Positions 33,901 to 43,614 of a stretch of 64,000 bases of DNA are shown piece after piece. Under the pieces are notes generated by a model. The model was not told where the DNA came from. It ran no database searches and saw only the letters and a list, made by a program, of their open reading frames with translations. Position numbers and translations under genes: made by a program. Every line of letters begins with the position of its first letter. Position 1 is the first letter of the stretch. Source of the DNA: Monoplex corrugatus (taxonomy: Eukaryota > Mollusca > Gastropoda > Littorinimorpha > Ranellidae); NCBI GenBank assembly GCA_030674185.1, contig CM060315.1, positions 86,070,079 to 86,134,078 of the forward strand. The letters are read 5' to 3'.

Positions 33901-33989
33901 CGGACACGCACGCGCACGCGCACGCACACGCACACACACACACACACACACACGCACACACACGCACACGCACACACACACACACACAC
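33901..33989. repeat. (AC)n/(ACGC)n microsatellite
   Basis: CACG and CA repeats inside the DNA transposon. Confidence 0.95.
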
Positions 33990-34408
33990 TTATAAATCGT
34001 TACATAGTTCATAGAACTGAACATTACAGTTCGCTAGTTCATTGCTTCAAAAGTTGTTTTGTTGTTGTTGTTGAAGTAACCTTCTTCATTTGTTATCTTT
34101 TCTTTCAAAGTTTACAATTCTTTACACTCTCTGTTCATAGTTACAGTTAACTGTTTTGTTTTGTTTTGTCTTGTTGGAGACGCGCTTACATTGGTTTTCT
34201 GTTCTTCTGGTTTGAGTTAACTGGTAGTTTATTGTTTACATAGTTGTTGTAGCACGCTGCTTCATATGTTATCTTTCGCTCCCCTCTTCCCCTGCCCCTC
34301 CTGCATCTACATTCCCTTTCCCATGTCGTTTTCTTTTCTTTTTTGTATACTATTTTAATACTTTTTTTTGGGTCTAAAATCACTAAGTGAATAGACATTA
34401 AACCAATG

Positions 34409-34409
34409 A

Positions 34410-34479
<70 letters not shown>

Positions 34480-34610
34480 CACACACTCTCTCTCTCTCTC
34501 ACACACACACGCACGCACACACACACTCACTCACTCACTCACACATACACACAACTTAAGATATGAGAGAGGGAGGGAGGGAGGGAGGGAGGGGGAGGGA
34601 GAGAGAGAGG

Positions 34611-34644
<34 letters not shown>

Positions 34645-34645
34645 G
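34409..34645. repeat. Compound (AC)n, (TC)n, (GGGA)n, (CAGA)n microsatellite
   Basis: AC tract 34410-34479, TC island, ACTC units, GGGAGGGA block and (CAGA)n at 34616-34642. Confidence 0.95.
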
Positions 34646-34715
34646 CATTCGTAAGTCTTCTTGTGTGAGACATTCGCGAAGTTCTTTGATGTTTGTGAAA
34701 TCGATCAGTTAATCT

Positions 34716-34884
34716 TTGTGTGTGTGTGTTTCTCTCTCTCTCTCTCTCTGTCTGTCTGTCTGTCTGTCTTTCTGTCTGTCTCTCTGTGAATGTATGTGCT
34801 CTGTGTATGTGTTTGTGAAAGAAAATGAGGGAGAGAGAGAGAAAATGAGAATGAGAGAGAATGAGAGGAGAGAGAGAGAGAGCG
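34716..34884. repeat. Compound (GT)n, (TC)n, (TCTG)n, (AG)n microsatellite
   Basis: Short tracts in series, partly the inverse order of the array at 34409-34645, so the interior of the transposon has inverted low-complexity arms. Confidence 0.9.
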
Positions 34885-35072
34885 CGCTTGGATCAATGTC
34901 ACAGGAGTTTGCCTAAGATCAGTCCTTAATTACACTTATGAACCCTCAAACAATTACAAGTTCATGTGAATCATCTATCTCGGTCAATATGCGATTTTGC
35001 CAACGGAATAAATAGACTACAAATGTTCGTATTCCTCTGGAAAGGAAGTTTACTTGTATAAATGTTTTCGAC

Positions 35073-35083
35073 CGCGCGCGCGC

Positions 35084-35173
<90 letters not shown>
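35073..35173. repeat. (CG)n followed by (TG)n, alternating purine-pyrimidine tract
   Basis: About 26 bases of alternating C and G run directly into about 75 bases of TG without interruption. Strong candidate for left-handed (Z) DNA. Confidence 0.9.
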
Positions 35174-35176
<3 letters not shown>

Positions 35177-35342
35177 ATGAAAACTCGCTGACCTCTAAAA
35201 TATACAACATCTCTATAGCATCCGTCTTCTGCCCACCGTGCTTTTCACACAGGCAACACACCGGTGTTTACGTCTGGAAAAGGGTGCGGCCGCCTGCTCC
35301 AGCCGGCTGCTCTTTCCGTAGGTACTATACTCTTTGGTACAA

Positions 35343-38300
35343 CTACATAGCGAATTGTTTTAATAACACTGAGAAGAACAGATATGAAACTAGAATCATT
35401 GAAATCTTGGTGCCGCACGTGAAATGCGGCCAGAGCCAGTTGTGAGAGGAGGATCTCTGGCAGGGGGTGGTGGTGGTGATGTTGACGGCTCTGCAGAACT
35501 TGCTGCAGAGGATGTTGTCATCAGTGATGTTGGCAGATTCTCAATAGCAGATGAAACCAGGGTACTGTCCCCTGAAGTCGTGAACGGTGTGACAAATTCA
35601 GCTTTGAGACGGTCTGCAGAGACCTTCTCTGAACAGCCCTTGATGTCAAGAGTATAGACCTTGTCGTTGGTGTCAGTGATGCGGTAGGGGCCATTATAGG
35701 GACTATGAGAACTGTTTCGGACGTAGACGTTCCCAGAAGATGCCAAGTTTGAAGGTACATAGGCAGGCTGGTTTCCATGGAATGTTGGAGCTTGTGGCAG
35801 CACAGAGCGCATGGTGTGCTGCATATGTTTGAGGAACGTCCAGTCTGGGTCCATGGTGCGTGCATCCAGTGACTGGAGAAATTCACCAGGTGGGAGAACA
35901 ACCAGGATCCACTCACCAAAATGAGTGTATTCCCGACAGGGCATTAGTCGCTCTGCAAGCCAACTGGGGCTGGTAGTACGAGCTTTGAGTGCTGCTTGAA
36001 GTTGAAGGTGAAAAGTTCAACCATGCCATTTGCTTGTGGATGGTAGACTGTGGTTGTGTGAGCCTCAATGCCCAAGAGCTTGTTGCATTCAGCCCACTGA
36101 GGTGAACCACCTGCCTCAGTGAGAGATAATGTCTTCAGTAACACCAAACCTGGCAATCCAATGATGGATGAGAGCTGCGGCACAGACTGAAGCATGGGCA
36201 TCTGGAAGAGGAATTGCTTCTGGCCATCTGGTCAAGCAGTCACTGATTGTGAAGAGGTAAGTCATGCCTTGGCTGGCTTGGAATGATCCAACGAGGTCAA
36301 CCTGAAGACAGCAGAACTTGGCAGTTGGAAGTTGGCCCTCCATCAGTGGCACCTCTGTGTCGTTGACTTTTGGAGGCTTGACAGGCATGGCATTCCTTGC
36401 ACCATTTGCAAATGTCACACTTCATGCCAGGCCACACGAAACGTTGGGTGATGGCCTGTTGTGTGAGGCATGAACTTGCATGTGAGTGTCCATGAATTGG
36501 ATCAAACACTGGACGAGTGTGGACGTATCACACAGTAGAGCTAATGTGCCAAACTGGATGTGTTGAAGCCTGAGGCCAGTGGCAGCTGTGCGATAAGAAT
36601 CCAATTCGCCAGACTGTAGGCCTACTTGGTCTTGAGCAAGTTGACTGAAGTTGTCCACAGAGATGCTCCGTTCCTTTGAGTTGGGGGTATTGATATTGAA
36701 GCGTGAAAAAGCATCAGCTACCACGTTGAATTTGCCTGTGATGTTCTGGATGTCAGTGGTGAACTCAGCAGTATAGGAGAGGTGTCTCGTCTGTCGAGGA
36801 AAGCGGTCGGTTTGGCTGCTAAGAGCCAACACCAAGAGTTAGTGGTCAGTGTACAGTGTGAAAGGTCGTCCTACCAGAAAGTGCCTGAAATGTTTGATCG
36901 CACTGTAGGCTCCCAGAAGTTCACGATCAAATGCACTGTATTTCTTTTTCATTTGTGAAAATTTCCGGAAGAAGAAAGCGAGAGGAACCCTGGACTGGTC
37001 CTGTCACTGTTTGTGTTGGGCACCAACAGCGGAGTTGCAGGTGTCGATTGTGAGACTTGTAGGTGCATCTGGATGAGGGGGATGTAAAGGCACGGCCTCC
37101 ATGAGAGCTTCCTTGGCTTTTTCAAATGTGGTTTGACAGTCTTCAGACCACTGAATGGTTTGTCCCTTACCACTTTCCTGAGCATGGAGTGGGGCTAGAA
37201 TGTCAGCAACATGTGGGATGAAACGTTGGTCGTAATTCATCATTCCCAGGGACCGTTGAAGGCCTGTACAGTCGGTGGGTGAAGTGTAAAATTGAAGGGA
37301 GGCTACTCGGTCTGGGAGTGGACATATGCCCTGAGCAGTGACACGATGGCCAAGGAAATCCAGCTCACTAACACTGAAGACACACTTGGCCTTGTTGATA
37401 ACCAGTCTGTTGGAAAAAAGGAAGCATAAAAGCTGTCAGAGGTGCTCAATGTGTTCTTCGTGTGAGCAGCTGGCCACAAGGATGTCGTCGATATAAGCAA
37501 AAGTGAAAGGAATGTCCCAGAGGATGCCATCCATGAGACGTTGGAATGTCTGAGCAACATTCTTGAGGCCAAAAGGCATACGAAGAAATTCCTAGTCCAA
37601 AACATGTGATGATGGCAGTCTTTGCAACAGAGGATGGCGCCATAGGAATTTGTTGATAGCCCCTGACCACATCAATCTCGGAGGAGATGTTGCACTCTGT
37701 GAGATGCTTGTTGAAATCTTGGATGTGAGGTAAGGGATAATGATCATATTTGGTTAGAGTGTTGAGTTGTCTATAGTCACCACAGGGTCACCAAAGGCCA
37801 CCTGGTTTGGGAATCACGTAGAGTGGTGAAGACCAGGGTGAGTTGGATCGACAGATGATGCCCGTCTGTTCCATCTTCGAGAATTCAGCTTTTGCAGCAG
37901 CCAGCTTCTCTGGACTCAGATGTCAGACACGAGCATAGACTGATGGTTCATGTGTAATGATTTCATGTTCAACACCATGTTTATTGGCCATCGAATTAAA
38001 ATATGAGGTGATTAACTCTAGAAACTGTCAACGAAGGTCAGAGTGTGTGTTGTGTGAATGAAGCGGTAAGCCTGAAGGGTCAGGGGGAAATGAGTGCTTC
38101 TGAGGAAAACAGAGGCGTTATCAAGGGACAGAAGGCGCTTGCCTTTAAGGTCATTAACAAGTCCATCGGTGATGAAAAAGTCAGCACCAAGAATGGAGCC
38201 AATAACATCAGCGAGATAAAATTCATGTGTGTACACTTGACTCGGTTTAATTTCCAAAGTGATACTACTTTTGCCCTAGGTCTTGATGAAAGTTCCATAA

Positions 38301-39253
38301 GCAGCAAAAAGTTGTATAGAAGGTGAGTTAGTCTTGTGGTCCAGTGCAGAGGCTGGATAAACTGACAATCAGCACCAGTGTCAATTAAATATGATTGGCT
38401 GGTACACAGATCATGAACAGAGAACATTTTGGAATTTGAATCGCCGGCCGCTACCACATTTCGTGGCTGGCTTTAGCGTTTCTCGCTGATGATGTGCCCT
38501 GATAGTTTGGTTTAGAAAATAATGATGCAAACTTGCAGCCAGGCTGGCAGTGATGGGCATCTGGTCCAAATCTCTGGTGGTAAAAACACACAGAAACCTC
38601 TGAATAAGAAAAACATTGCTTCTTCATCGCATAAACAGTTTCTACTGACACTGGAGTCACCATCTCCTGTTCAGTGGGTGGTCTTATAGCTACAGCGTGT
38701 GTTTCACAGCGTGTGTTTCACAGCGTGTGTTTCACCTGTAGCATGTGCCTTCCAGATGCGGTCTGCTGCCACGGCAGGTGCCTCCGTGTCTGCAATATTA
38801 TGTCCTGCTAGAATACTTCAGTTGTCTGCTGGAAGGTTTGCCAGAAACAATGCACGTTTAAGTGTTTGTGGATCATTATTGTGGGCGATAATCTTGCGCA
38901 TAAGAATAGTAGGGCGTTTGTCACAACTCCAGTTAGGTTAAGGAGTTCGTTCAGCATCTTTTTGGGCCTGAGATTTGCCAAAAGTCTTGATTAGGGCTGT
39001 CTTACAAGTGCACTCACAATGTAGTCATATTTTGTTTGGTCTTGACTTATGCACTTGGTGCCAAACTGAGCTTCCACCTTTGCGAGTGAAACTTCTGGTG
39101 ATTTTGTCCAAACTTCAGATTGTTTAACAGACACTGTGTTGATCTGGTTAGATTGGACAGTTAGAACTGAGTTGTGTCGCTAGGTCAGCAAGAACAGACT
39201 CAGAAGATATTCCTTCAGCCATTATTGATTGTGTTTGGTGTCGGGATCACCAA
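35343..39253 (-). mobile_element. Ty3/gypsy gag-pol body, CsRn1-like, degenerate
   Basis: Read on the minus strand: gag start ATG at 39220-39222 (MAEGISSES); a gag Cys/His motif CFYHQRFGPDAHHCQPGC (about 38560), the unusual C-H-C-C type known from CsRn1-like elements rather than a CCHC knuckle; protease with LIDTGAD (about 38380); RT with VRGYQQIP (37670) and YIDDIL (about 37480); RNase H (about 37250-36850); integrase zinc finger with HxxxH and CxxC (36509-36380) and core (DLVGSF near 36290); and a C-terminal GPY/F-like segment SPYNGPYRI (about 35690). Frameshifts and stops interrupt pol several times, so it cannot be active. Without the nested transposon the full element is about 4.3 kb. 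No env was seen. Confidence 0.85.
39237..39252 (-). other. Primer binding site, tRNA-Trp-like
   Basis: Just inside the 5' LTR the minus strand reads TGGTGATCCCGACACC. The first 12 bases match the complement of the tRNA-Trp 3' end (TGGTGACCCCGACGTG) with one difference. CsRn1-clade elements are known to use tRNA-Trp as primer, which agrees with the gag motif. Confidence 0.7.
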
Positions 39254-39460
39254 TGTAGAGTTGCAAAAATTAGCTGCACACAGCTCTAAAGAAAGATATG
39301 GACTGAAGCGCAGTGTCTGAGATTTTTAATTTAACCATTTTCACCCCGATCTTCACAAACACACGGTGACCAAACCTCACCAAAGAGACATAATTCTCAG
39401 TTCCTGGTTAACAAAAACAACAAAAGGAAAATAACTCTTGGATCACAGGAAATCAATACA
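39254..39460 (-). repeat. 5' LTR of the Ty3/gypsy element
   Basis: 207 bases, paired with 32445-32643 in the same orientation. Ends CTACA (at 39254 on the minus strand) and starts TGTATTGATT. No target duplication could be matched outside the two LTRs (GGTAC on the left, GACAA on the right), so an end has been altered or the element recombined. Confidence 0.8.
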
Positions 39461-39509
39461 GACAATGGTTTGTTGATATGCACCTGCAGATCTAGTGCCT
39501 CTGAATGCA

Positions 39510-39925
39510 GCCTTTGCTATTATAAACTAATGCCTGCAGTTTTATACATGTTTCGGAAAGTGATATGTTTTGATGTGTTTTTTTAAAAGCAAGCAGGTAT
39601 TTGCTTTGTCTTGAACTTTAAGACACTGGGAGGGAGTTCCATGTTGTTGGGCCTAAAACAGACAAGGATTTCTTTCAGCTGGTAGCTAGTGAGAGGTACT
39701 GTCAAGAGAGAGGCTCCTTGAGACCTGAGTGTTCTGAAGGTTTATAGCTTGGACCGAGTTCTGACATATATCTTGACATGGAATTCAAAGTTAGGCATTG
39801 AAAGCAGAGTGCAACAACTTTACACTCAATTCGTGCTTTGATCGGAAGCCGCTGCAGTTTTCTCAAGAGTGCTTTTGTGCTGCGCTGTTTGGTCTGCCGA
39901 ATCGAGCAGCACAATCATGTTTTGG
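39510..39925 (-). mobile_element. CR1-like LINE, degenerate fragment
   Basis: Minus strand keeps LLRKLQRLPIKARIECKVVALCFQCL, which matches LLRTLHWLPVKARIQYKVACLCFQC of the copy at 58 kb, and GPSYKPSEHSGL. Confidence 0.75.
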
Positions 39926-39942
39926 ATAGGAACTGGTTGGGT

Positions 39943-40028
39943 GCCGACAGGATTATGGGGATTCAAACCCGCAACTTCCAGTCAGTAGTCCGCTGCACTA
40001 ACCACTACACCATAGTGACTGGTCTAAA
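39943..40028 (-). repeat. tRNA-derived SINE head
   Basis: On the minus strand: TATGGTGTAGTGGTTAGTGC (A box) and GCGGGTTTGAATCCCC (B box) 35 bases apart, resembling the head of SINE family B. The body is missing. Confidence 0.65.
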
Positions 40029-40047
40029 CTCTAATATTTAACATTAC

Positions 40048-40214
40048 CTTGCACTGGATTAGCTGATTCCGAGGGTTCCCCAGGCGCCACTTCCTCGGTG
40101 GGCTGTGGGGTTCGGGGACTGACCGGGACATCTTTTCCGGCGTCCGAAGCCATCTCTATCTCTTCTTGCATGTCCCGGGACTTGGCCATCTTTTGGTCAT
40201 CTCCCCGTAGACAA
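40048..40214 (-). CDS. Internal exon of an unrecognised minus-strand gene
   Basis: The minus strand gives acceptor GTGTTGCAG (just right of 40214) and donor CAAG|GTAATG (at 40048). Between them one frame is open for the full 167 bases: GDDQKMAKSRDMQEEIEMAS, then an acidic, Pro/Ser-rich part (PRTPQPTEEVAPGEPSESAN). It enters in phase 2 and leaves in phase 1. The composition, GC content about 57% against AT-rich surroundings, and clean splice sites all indicate a true host exon. It could also be the first coding exon, with ATG at 40187-40189 and the rest 5' UTR. The peptide looks like a disordered cytoplasmic segment, such as the N-terminus of a membrane transporter, but I do not recognise the protein. 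Neighbouring exons were not found; the LTR element at 32.4-39.5 kb would lie in its downstream intron. Confidence 0.65.
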
Positions 40215-40509
40215 CTGCAACACTAAAAACAAGACAGTCAGTTGAGTCATTTCAAGAATCTCCCTTCCTTTTTATACGAAAATTATCTCGGAAAATCCAG
40301 ATTTGTTTGTCTTCTTTCAAGTTCACTGAAAGAGCATGAAACAACACCTGCCATGAAGTGAGGGCAAAAGTTACTATGAAAACGTTATATAATTAATGTC
40401 AGAAGTTCCAGAGAAAATGCTGCACATACACTTTCTCGAAGAAATTGCTGATTTTGTTTTTTCACACTATTTTTTGTTTTGTTTTTGTTTTGCCCATATG
40501 ATGTTTACT

Positions 40510-40938
40510 TAAGAGGGCTTTTCAGTGTTATATAGAACCAATATTAATACTATCGTACGGATGCGAGGCCTGGACAATCAACAAGCAAAGTCGAAACAAG
40601 ATTGAGGCAGCTGAAATGTGGTGTCTAAGAAGAATGTTGAGTTCCATGGACAACAAAGAAAACAACCAAGACAATCTTATAGAAGCAAACATGAAAAGAA
40701 CATAAATGAAGAAAATTAGGAAAAGACGAGCAACAGAAAATTTGATTACCTGATCAAAACAGGAAAGCTGGAGGGAAGAAGACCACCAGGTACACCCAGG
40801 GAGAAAACATTAGTTTTGCAGAGTGGATGGGAACAAAATGGTGGGAGATATAGCACTGCAGCGACAAAAGATAAATTTCATGGAGGACCATGACTGATTG
40901 CCAACATCATGCGGCAAAGTACATGATGATGATAATGA
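40510..40938 (+). mobile_element. RTE-type LINE (R1), 3'-end copy
   Basis: Starts in the post-RT region (TTATATAGAACCAATATTAA, GGACAATCAACAAGCAAAG), continues through GAGGCAGCTGAAATG and ends at GCGGCAAAGTACATGATGATG. Frameshifted and missing short segments. Confidence 0.8.
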
Positions 40939-41100
40939 TAGTGACGACGACGGACGGTGACGATGACGACGACGATATTGACTACCAAAGTTATGCACTC
41001 ACGATTCCTCAGCCATCCACTTTTTTAACCAGAATTTGATAGAGGATCCATCTTGCTAAGACATTCTTGGATACAGATAAACAGACGGACATAAGCACAC

Positions 41101-41145
41101 GCACATATACGCAGGCGCGCGCACGCGCGCACACACACACACATT
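41101..41145. repeat. (AC)n/(GCGC) microsatellite
   Basis: CACG, GCGC and CA repeats. Confidence 0.85.
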
Positions 41146-41259
41146 GGCATACACACTCATATACGTACGAGCATCCCTCTCAAGCAGTATAAAATAATCT
41201 GCTTGTTATCCCCTGAAAAAAGAAACCAAGGGAATTGAAACCAAACAAAACAAGGTAGA

Positions 41260-41505
41260 CAAAGAGACAGAGATACAGACAGACAGATAGGCAGACAGAC
41301 ACAGAGACAAATGCAGACAGAGAGGCAGACAGACACAAAGAGAAAGGGAAACTCAAACAGAAAGGCAGAGACAGAGAGAGAGAGACAGACACAGACGAAG
41401 AAACAGGCAGAGACAGACCGAGATAGCAGAGATAACACAGACCGACTGATAGGGACAGAAAGAAAGACAGACAAACACAGAAAGACAGACAGACAGACAA
41501 TCGGC
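41260..41505. repeat. (CAGA)-rich low-complexity tract
   Basis: Diffuse AGACAGA/CAGACAG repeats over about 240 bases; it makes false open frames on both strands. Confidence 0.85.
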
Positions 41506-41951
41506 ATGTTCTTGTTAATTTAGGATAGGCTACATGTTGCAGGTAGTTCTGATGAGCCGGTCCACGCTGTGTGCAGCCAACTTATTTTGCTGCGTATTAC
41601 TACTATGCTTAATATTCGTACTTTGGGAAGAAAAACAAAATAACGAGATGTAAGAATTTCTTGAACAAAATACAGACGACGGCATCACTGGGTTCAGTGT
41701 TGGCCGCTGCACTGTCAGACATCGCCATCCCCCTCCAAATGGCATCGTCCTGACTTTTGTGGACAGCATCTTGAATATTCAGGCCACTGATATTGGTTAT
41801 GTTCTCGATGTATGACTGAGATTTGAGGTCAGCCTTTCTTCCTTTTTACCTCGTTTTTTTTTTCTGGAAAAATGGTTGCCATGAGGCCTGTATTCTTGAT
41901 ACGTGACACATGACCATTGTATTTTAGTCTTCTGTTGTCGATATCAGCGTA

Positions 41952-42195
41952 GCATTAGTGGTCTAGTGGTAGAATACTCGCCTGCCACGCAGGTGATCCT
42001 GGTTCGATTCTCGGTCAATGCACTTTTTCCTCAGGACCTGGCCAGCTCATGGGTTTATGTGCAGGCTTAAGGCTTTTGCCATGATCATTCTGGATCTTCT
42101 CCATCACATGACAATTGTGACATTAGTGCATATGGAATTCATTCCGAACGCGGAGACATCATCTTGAGAAATTGAAATTGAAACTAAAACTGATG
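41952..42195 (+). repeat. SINE family A, full copy with tRNA-Gly(GCC) head
   Basis: 41952-42022 folds as a tRNA-Gly with anticodon GCC (anticodon-arm text CTCGCCTGCCACGCAGG, B box GGTTCGATTC). The acceptor stem GCATTAG/TCAATGC has an A-C mismatch and a G-T pair. A body (CAGGACCTGGCC, GTGCAGGCTTAAGGCTTTTG) and tail (GAAATTGAAACTAAAACTGA) follow. The insertion lies in LINE R2 and is flanked by GATATCAGC (41942) and GATGTCAGC (42192), a 9-base target duplication with one mismatch. Confidence 0.85.
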
Positions 42196-43378
42196 TCAGC
42201 TAGTAATTTTCTGGTGGTATCAAGTTCTTCCAGGACTCTTTCATTAGTTCTTCTATCTGTTCATTTGACGCGTAGTAGTCTCCGATAAAACCACATCTCT
42301 GCTGCCTCAATTCTTTTAAAATCAGTTTTTCTGAGAGTCCAGGCTTTGCAGCCATAAATCATGATTGGCCAGATCAAACATTTTAAAAGTTTAATTTTCA
42401 GACCATTTGGTATGCCTGTGTCTTTCAAGATATTGTTGAATTGGACCATTTTTTGCTTTGCTATTCCAAATCTCATTTTGGAGCAGGTTCCAATATCCGT
42501 TTTTACAAGTCCAAGATACCGGTATTGAAAATCTTTAACATATTTTAAAGGTATTTTATTAAGATATCATGATGGTTATCAGTGTCTTTGCCTTTAATAT
42601 GTAGCACTTTTGTTTTCTGGGAGTTCCAGTTTAGGCCAGCCTTTTTGCCCGCTTCATCCATCCTGTATAGATTTCTTTTTATACTGGTAATGTTGTCTGC
42701 TAACAGTGTAGTATCACTGGCATAGCGCAGGTTTGTCAATTTTTTATACCTATCTTTATAAGTCTATGCCTTCTATATCAGCATCTCTCAGGACTTGTTC
42801 CGTATAGACGTTAAAGACATACGGTGAGAAGATTACAACCTTGTCTAAAAACTCCCCTGTGGATGTTGAACAATTTACATTTCAGACTGTTCCATCCAAT
42901 TGTAGCCTTTTGGTCTTTATACAATGAGGCAATTAACGAAATGAGATATTTAGGAAAGCCCATTTTGACCATTGTCTTGAATAGGTGGAGATGAATGACT
43001 TTTCAAATGCTTTGAAGGTGTCAAAAGCGTCTTCATAAATGCTTTTTGTTTTCTCTCTGAGTATTTGTAACACAAATAACATGTCAGATGTGCCTCTGTT
43101 GGGTCTGTAGGTTGCCTGGCAGTCAGATAGTTGTTGCAATCTTTGACGTTGCCACTCTTGTGAAGCATAACAAATTCTTGAAGTTTCCAATCTGTTGGTC
43201 ACTGATGAATATTCCAGATTTTACAACAAAGATGGTGCATTGCTTTTAGGCCTTGTTTTACCGCATGTTTTAACAATTCTCCTGGAACATTGTCAATTCC
43301 TAGGGATTTTCTTGATTTCAACAGCTTGAATGCTGCTTCAGGTTCACTTAAAAGTGGTTCAGGTTCTGATTCTGGACA

Positions 43379-43614
43379 TCCAAAACAAGTGTGACTGCCC
43401 GCGTTCAAACAAACAGGAACTAGAAAAACCACGAAAAAAGAATAAAAGACGAGACGGGCGAAATTTTTCGGCCAACTGGCCTTTGTCAAGCGTAAGACCA
43501 TAAACAAACACAAGACAAAAAAATTAGGAGAAAAACACTGAAACTTCCCTGCTGCTCCGTCCAGTATTGTAATAAATACGCATTCTTATTCTTTTTTCGT
43601 GTTTTTTCTGGTTC
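43379..43614. mobile_element. Repeat family F, copy 2, with 13-bp target duplication
   Basis: A 236-base insertion within LINE R2 between two copies of CTGATTCTGGACA (43366-43378 and 43615-43627). The two ends are loosely inverted: CAGGAACTAGAAAAACCACG with GAATAAA near the left and TTCGTGTTTTTTCTGGTTC at the right. Confidence 0.8.

Larger units (their letters stand above)
32670..35337. mobile_element. DNA transposon with 33-bp TIRs nested in the Ty3/gypsy element
   Basis: The left end CCAAAGAGTATAGTACCTAC plus the next 13 bases is the exact inverse of the right end (35305-35337), 33 bases without mismatch. TACAA occurs immediately outside both ends (32665-32669 and 35338-35342), a 5-base target duplication. 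The interior has a two-exon THAP-domain remnant near the left end (32800-33617) and many microsatellites, but no transposase catalytic domain that I can see. The outside sequence is Ty3/gypsy on both sides: polypurine tract and LTR to the left, the end of pol to the right. The superfamily is unassigned; a THAP domain suggests P-element-like or another THAP-bearing lineage. Confidence 0.8.

Noticed and set aside
35424..35657. A plus-strand 77-codon frame opposite the end of pol
   Set aside because: Shadow of the Ty3/gypsy C-terminal coding region on the other strand.
41952..42022. Functional tRNA-Gly(GCC) gene
   Set aside because: The acceptor stem has an A-C mismatch and the sequence continues into a SINE body and tail with a target duplication, so it is a SINE head.
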